From: Streptomyces tendae
Lineage (GTDB): Bacteria > Actinomycetota > Actinomycetes > Streptomycetales > Streptomycetaceae
Assembly: GCF_014650435.1 (NCBI RefSeq)
Contig: NZ_BMUY01000021.1
Span: 1-64,000 of the forward strand
Reading direction: 5' to 3'
DNA: 64,000 nt
The notes beneath the pieces were generated by a model, which saw only the letters and a program-made list of their open reading frames with translations, searched no databases and was not told the origin of the DNA. This document shows, one piece after another, positions 60,784 to 64,000 of the stretch. Position 1 is the first letter of the stretch. Every line of letters begins with the position of its first letter. The translations under genes and the position numbers were made by a program.

Positions 60784-61652
60784 TAGGAGAGTGTCATGTC
60801 CGTGGTGATGGTTTCCCAGAGGGCGTCGAACCACTTCTGCGATTCGTCCACGAACACCGCGTCCCGGTGACCGGCCCGCTTCAGGAACGAGAACAGCAGC
60901 GACTGGGAGCCGAGCGCGTCGTACATCTGGAGCGTCCGGCTCTCGTACTCCTCCTCGCGCCGGGTCAGCATGTAGTAGCCGAAGAGGGCTTCCTCGCCGT
61001 TGAGCAGGTACAGCTTCATCGGCGGGGTGAACGGCAGGGCGCGGAACGCGATGCGCACGTCCACGCGGTGGGTGGAGCGCACGGCGTGCAGGTTGTGCTG
61101 GAGGACGCGGGCCTGGGCGTTGCGCATCTGGAGCCAGCGCTGGTGGACCGGGTCGTCCTCCTCGTCCTCGACCAGGACGGGGAAGGCGAGTTCGATGTCG
61201 CGGGAGGGCATCAGGACCCGGAAGTCGATCGCCTCGGGGTGGATGCGGCCCTCGTGGATCAGGCGGAGCGGCTCGCTGAGGGCCAGCATCAGCGTCTCCG
61301 AGGTGTGGCACACGACGTCGACCCGCACGCGCGGCGCCGCGAACGCCTCCGCCAGGCGCGGCCCGAGCGCCACCATCGTCGGCTGCGGCTCGGCCCGCGG
61401 CGCGGCGGGCTCGGCGATGCGGGGCGGGCTGCCCTTGCTGACGTTGGTGAGCAGGCCGTCCTCCTGGAGCGCGCGCAGGGCCTGGCGGACGGTGCCGCGC
61501 TCCACGCCGAACTCGTCGGCCAGTTCGGCCTGGGTGGGCAGGCGGTCGCCCGCCTTGAGGTCTCCCTGGCGGATCCGCTCCCGCAGGGCCTCGGCGATCT
61601 CCTGGGACGAGAGCCTTCTGCTGCCGTTCACGGACACGTTCTCCTGAGTCAC
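60783..61652 (-). CDS. GntR-type regulator with novel C-terminal domain (copy 1)
   Basis: 289 residues from a GTG with TAGCGT six bases upstream (leaderless); a TTG two codons further up is less likely. GntR winged helix at ~14-80 (LPTQAELADEFGVERGTVRQALRALQEDGLLTNVSKGSPPRI). The C-terminal ~185 residues (VRVDVVCHTSETLMLAL, VLMPSRDIELAFPVL, RWLQMRNAQARVLQHNLHAV, FRALPFTPPMKLYLLNGEEALFGYYML, DESQKWFDALWETI) are neither FCD nor UTRA. They match the paralogue at 62022 and the membrane protein at 59054. Divergent from a 62-residue hydrophobic peptide gene. Confidence 0.87.
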   Translation of the reverse strand: MTQENVSVNGSRRLSSQEIAEALRERIRQGDLKAGDRLPTQAELADEFGVERGTVRQALRALQEDGLLTNVSKGSPPRIAEPAAPRAEPQPTMVALGPRLAEAFAAPRVRVDVVCHTSETLMLALSEPLRLIHEGRIHPEAIDFRVLMPSRDIELAFPVLVEDEEDDPVHQRWLQMRNAQARVLQHNLHAVRSTHRVDVRIAFRALPFTPPMKLYLLNGEEALFGYYMLTRREEEYESRTLQMYDALGSQSLLFSFLKRAGHRDAVFVDESQKWFDALWETITTDMTLS

Positions 61653-61674
61653 GACCAAACGCTACAACTTCGAC

Positions 61675-61754
61675 CTACCTATAGGGAGTTGTTTGAAACT
61701 TGTTTATAGGTAGTAGCCAAGTGGGGACAACATAGGCAGAGTTGGTTGCCAACT
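61675..61754. promoter_or_regulatory. Regulatory region of module 1: two palindromes
   Basis: CTACCTATA (61675-61683) and TATAGGTAG (61705-61713) form a perfect 9-bp inverted repeat. AGTTGG-ttg-CCAACT (61740-61754) is shared with the equivalent region of module 2 (63015-63029). Both lie between the divergent GntR and microprotein genes. Next to the GntR starts, both modules also share GACCAAAC-type sequence and CTACAACTTC. Confidence 0.7.
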
Positions 61755-61823
61755 TCGCCAGGTTGGTGGAAGTTTACCTCCTGGAACGAAGCACCTCCCG
61801 AACTTCCCGAAGGGGGGAAGACC

Positions 61824-62012
61824 ATGCCCGTCCTCACCCTGGTCTCCGCGGTCTTCGTCATCGCCTTCGAGCAGATCGTCCAGTGGAAGTACGGTGCCAC
61901 CGGCATCGTCGGCCTGCTCCTGCTCACCATAGGCATCAAGGCCAAGAGCCCCTCCGTCAGCTCCGCCGGAGCGGTGCTGCTGGCCCTCCTGGTCGCGGGT
62001 CCCGCGCTGTGA
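61824..62012 (+). CDS. 62-residue hydrophobic microprotein (module 1)
   Basis: AAGGGGGGAAG precedes the ATG (MPVLTLVSAVFVIAFEQ). Two membrane helices (LTLVSAVFVIAFEQIVQW and GATGIVGLLLLTIGI) around a conserved FEQIVQWKYG turn, then IGIKAK and a third hydrophobic stretch AGAVLLALLVAG. It is a paralogue of the 61-residue protein at 63087. It is divergent from a GntR-type regulator gene that presumably controls it. Family unknown; possible roles are a signalling or toxin-like membrane peptide. Confidence 0.78.
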   Translation: MPVLTLVSAVFVIAFEQIVQWKYGATGIVGLLLLTIGIKAKSPSVSSAGAVLLALLVAGPAL

Positions 62013-62021
62013 GGGGGACGG

Positions 62022-62927
62022 TCAGCCCGTGAGCACCAACTCCGAGCTGATCGTCCCCCACAGCGCGTCGAACCACAGCCGGGACTGCTTCACGAACACG
62101 CCGTCGCGCAGGCCACCGCCCTGATCGAAGGCGAACAGCGTCGAGCGGATGCCCTCCGCGTCGTACATCTCCAGCGGCTCGTGGTCGATCTCCTGCTCGC
62201 GCCGGCTGAGGGTGTAGTACGCGAAGAGGGCCTCGCTGCCGTTGAGCACGTACAGCTTCACGGGCGGGGTGAAGGGCAGCGCCCGGAAGGAGACGCGCAC
62301 GTCTATGCCGTGCGTGGCGCGCAGGCCCAGCAGGTTGTGCTGGAGCACCTGGCCCTGGGCGTTGCGCATCGCCAGCCATCGCTCGTGCACCGGGCCGACC
62401 GCCGCGCCGCCCGAGACCGCCACCGGGAAGGCGAGGTCGATGTCACTGCTCGGCAGCAGGACCCGGACGTCGATCTTGGCCGGTTTCAGCCGCCCCGCGT
62501 GGATCTGGCGCAGCGGCTCGCCGAGGGCGAGGGTGAGGGAGACGGAGGTCAGGCAGAGGGCGTCGACCTCGACGTGCTCGGCGGCGAAGGCCGCCGCGAT
62601 CCGGGAGGCGAGGGCCACGGTGGTGGGCATCGGCCGCGCCTCGGGACCGGCCTGGGGGCCGTACAGGTCGGGCGCGACGGTCGCCGGGCTCCCCTTGGAC
62701 ACATTGGTGAGCAGACGTTCCGACTGCAGGGTGCGCAGGGCCTGGCGGACGGTGCCGCGCTCCACGCCGAACTCCTCGGCCAACTGGGCCTGCGTGGGCA
62801 TGCGCTGACCCGGCCGCAGCCGACCGGACCTGATCCGGGCGCGCAGCTCGTCGGCCACCTCTCGATGTGTTGGCTGTGGCCGCTGCGGTCTCTCCCGCCC
62901 GTTGACGGGGACGTGTTCCGGCTCCAC
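62022..62927 (-). CDS. GntR-type regulator with novel C-terminal domain (copy 2)
   Basis: 301 residues from a GTG with TAGGGT six bases upstream (leaderless). Winged helix MPTQAQLAEEFGVERGTVRQALRTLQSERLLTNVSKGSPATV is nearly identical to copy 1, and the C-terminal domain (VLLPSSDIDLAFPV, RWLAMRNAQGQVLQHNLLGL, FRALPFTPPVKLYVLNGSEALFAYYTL, QSRLWFDALWGTI) is clearly paralogous. Such high similarity of the recognition helix predicts binding to the same operator, AGTTGG-N3-CCAACT. Its stop lies 9 bases beyond the stop of the module 1 microprotein, convergent. Confidence 0.87.
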   Translation of the reverse strand: MEPEHVPVNGRERPQRPQPTHREVADELRARIRSGRLRPGQRMPTQAQLAEEFGVERGTVRQALRTLQSERLLTNVSKGSPATVAPDLYGPQAGPEARPMPTTVALASRIAAAFAAEHVEVDALCLTSVSLTLALGEPLRQIHAGRLKPAKIDVRVLLPSSDIDLAFPVAVSGGAAVGPVHERWLAMRNAQGQVLQHNLLGLRATHGIDVRVSFRALPFTPPVKLYVLNGSEALFAYYTLSRREQEIDHEPLEMYDAEGIRSTLFAFDQGGGLRDGVFVKQSRLWFDALWGTISSELVLTG

Positions 62928-63013
62928 GACCAAACCCTACAACTTCTCGCCATCTTCCGGCAGTTCAAGGAAAGGTGGTTATGAGACGCTTCCAAGCGGA
63001 GATAAGTACAGTG

Positions 63014-63030
63014 AAGTTGGCAGCCAACTT
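63014..63030. promoter_or_regulatory. Operator of module 2 (AAGTTGG-N3-CCAACTT)
   Basis: AAGTTGG-cag-CCAACTT, a perfect 7-bp inverted repeat upstream of the microprotein gene at 63087. Core identical to 61740-61754. Confidence 0.75.
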
Positions 63031-63086
63031 GAGCAACGTGGTCGAACCTCACCAGGGTTGGCCACCACGGTGACAGGGGGTCCACC

Positions 63087-63272
63087 ATGCCGCTCATCGC
63101 CATCGTCGTCGCCGCTCTGGCCATCGGGTTCGAGCAGCTCGTGCAGTGGAAGTACGGGCCGATGGGCATCATCGCGTTCGTCGCGCTGTCCATCGGCATC
63201 AAGGCGAAGAACACCATGATCGGCGGTGTGGGTGCGGTGATCCTCGTGATGCTGCTCGCCCAGTCCGGCTGA
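63087..63272 (+). CDS. 61-residue hydrophobic microprotein (module 2)
   Basis: Starts MPLIAIVVAALAIGFEQLVQ with a GACAGGGGG site upstream. Same layout as the 62-residue protein at 61824: helix, FEQLVQWKYG, helix (GPMGIIAFVALSIGIKAKN), then a third hydrophobic stretch GGVGAVILVMLLAQ. Conserved residues in both: FEQxVQWKYGxxGI and IGIKAK. It is divergent from GntR copy 2 across a shared palindrome and ends with a good terminator. Confidence 0.78.
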   Translation: MPLIAIVVAALAIGFEQLVQWKYGPMGIIAFVALSIGIKAKNTMIGGVGAVILVMLLAQSG

Positions 63273-63279
63273 ACCGACG

Positions 63280-63333
63280 TACTGACGGCCGGGCCCCCTT
63301 CCGGAGGGGAGCCGGGAGCCCGGCCGGTCAGTA
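63280..63333. terminator. Terminator after the module 2 microprotein
   Basis: TACTGACGGCCGGGC (63280-63294) pairs with GCCCGGCCGGTCAGTA (63318-63333) with one bulged base; inner CCCC...GGGG pairs. Confidence 0.85.
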
Positions 63334-63459
63334 GGCACCACGCACAACAAGCACAGAAAGCACGACAGGCACAACAACCACAACCACAACTGAAGAGCAC
63401 GTCGAAGTACCCGCGCTACGGATGCGCACGTCCACCGTCACCGGAGGAAGGGAGTCACC

Positions 63460-64000
63460 TCAGAACATGTCCGGGCACCAAGGCCGCCTGGACGTACGCA
63501 GCAGGGCGTCGACCACACGGGCGGCGCCCGCTCGTTCTTCCCGCACCCGGCCGAGCGCGGCCAGCCGTACGGCCGAGGCGTCGCCCAGCCACAGCGCTCC
63601 CAACTCCGCCACGTCGAGCACGAGATGGGCGCTCTCGGTGGTCGGCACGCAGGACGCCCCGTCCGGCCCCGCCTCCAGCCGCCACCGCCCGCCGGTGAGG
63701 CCTCCCCGGTCCACGACCTCGAGGACCAGCGCGCCCTGCCCGTCGTACGTCCGCGCCTCCAGCGCCCGCGCGACGTCCAGGATCCGCACCCACAGCCAGT
63801 CGGCCTGCGTGGTGATGCGGGCGGCGCGCGGGTCCGGCAGGAGGTGCGGGAGCAGGTCGTCCGGGGAGCGCCAGCCGCTCTTCACCGTCTGGACCCAGTC
63901 GATCGAGCAGAGGTAGTGCCACAGCGCCCGCTCGGCGGCCGGGGTGACAGCGAGCAGCCACTCGACGGTCGCCGTGTTCAGCGGCTGCTTGGCGTCGCCC
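63460..64000 (-). CDS. Eis-like GNAT acetyltransferase, C-terminal part (5' end outside window)
   Basis: The frame is open from the stop at 63460 to the window edge. LCSIDWVQTVKSGW, DLLPHLLPDPRAARITTQADWLWVRILDVARALEARTY, LVLEVVDR and the end LWLGDASAVRLAALGRVREERAG are the hallmarks of the sterol-carrier-like C-terminal domain of Eis-family acetyltransferases, which acetylate amines or aminoglycosides. The N-terminal GNAT domain and the catalytic C-terminal carboxylate (DMF end present here as CPDMF) fit the family. No antibiotic specificity can be inferred. Confidence 0.82.
   Translation of the reverse strand, partial: GDAKQPLNTATVEWLLAVTPAAERALWHYLCSIDWVQTVKSGWRSPDDLLPHLLPDPRAARITTQADWLWVRILDVARALEARTYDGQGALVLEVVDRGGLTGGRWRLEAGPDGASCVPTTESAHLVLDVAELGALWLGDASAVRLAALGRVREERAGAARVVDALLRTSRRPWCPDMF

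Overview
The window is chromosomal DNA from a Streptomyces species. The evidence is the very high G+C content with strong third-position bias, a gene order matching the actinobacterial core (msiK, cysS, ispF-ispD, carD, phoRP/phoU, gpmA, mshA, and an HBHA-like/DUF2516 pair), many genes with no ribosome-binding site preceded by TAnnnT -10 boxes, and Streptomyces-type regulators. The genus is a confident call; the species is not.

Bases 1-16,945 are mostly core. They hold a zinc-ribbon membrane protein cut by the window edge, a secreted tripeptidyl-aminopeptidase-like lipoprotein, tRNA-Thr(TGT), the sugar-ABC ATPase msiK, a nucleotidyltransferase, a DoxX-like membrane protein, rlmB, cysS, ispF/ispD, carD with an LpqE-like lipoprotein, and the phosphate regulators phoR-phoP divergent from phoU across a clear three-unit PHO box. 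Bases 17,089-31,110 are accessory: a 51-residue Cys-rich peptide near a stand-alone LanC-like cyclase with a CCG zinc motif, then several regulator/enzyme pairs (TetR/SDR, AraC-GyrI, dienelactone hydrolase, TetR/membrane protein, TetR/unknown protein/epoxide hydrolase, GntR, anti-sigma-like ATPase), several with conspicuous palindromic operators.

Bases 31,198-39,245 look like a decayed integrative element inserted in the 3' end of gpmA. A 20-base imperfect direct repeat of the gpmA end (18 of 20 identical) bounds it, and a frameshifted tyrosine integrase lies next to the gpmA end. Its main cargo is a 974-residue HTH-NACHT-LRR protein, a bacterial NLR-like candidate immune protein, in AT-richer DNA with TTA codons. 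A 2,431-bp IS481-type insertion sequence with exact 15-bp target duplications landed in the element. It carries a transposase with three C-terminal repeats and a passenger gene encoding a short leucine-rich-variant/HEAT-like protein.

Bases 39,228-51,205 return to core order: gpmA, an MFS transporter, DUF2000/AraC, YbjN-mshA (mycothiol), a methyltransferase, an NlpC/P60 endopeptidase, a receiver-PP2C phosphatase, and the DUF2516 / HBHA-like / XRE trio with a 28-bp operator. Bases 51,257-64,000 hold an imine-reductase-like enzyme, a HelD/HelR-type RNA polymerase-associated helicase, regulator/SDR pairs, and an unusual cluster: APH-type kinase, two HAD phosphatases, a membrane protein, and two GntR regulators that share one C-terminal domain with it. 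Each GntR gene is divergent from a paralogous 61-62 residue hydrophobic peptide across a shared AGTTGG-N3-CCAACT palindrome. The most interesting items are the NACHT-LRR island and this duplicated regulator/microprotein module.
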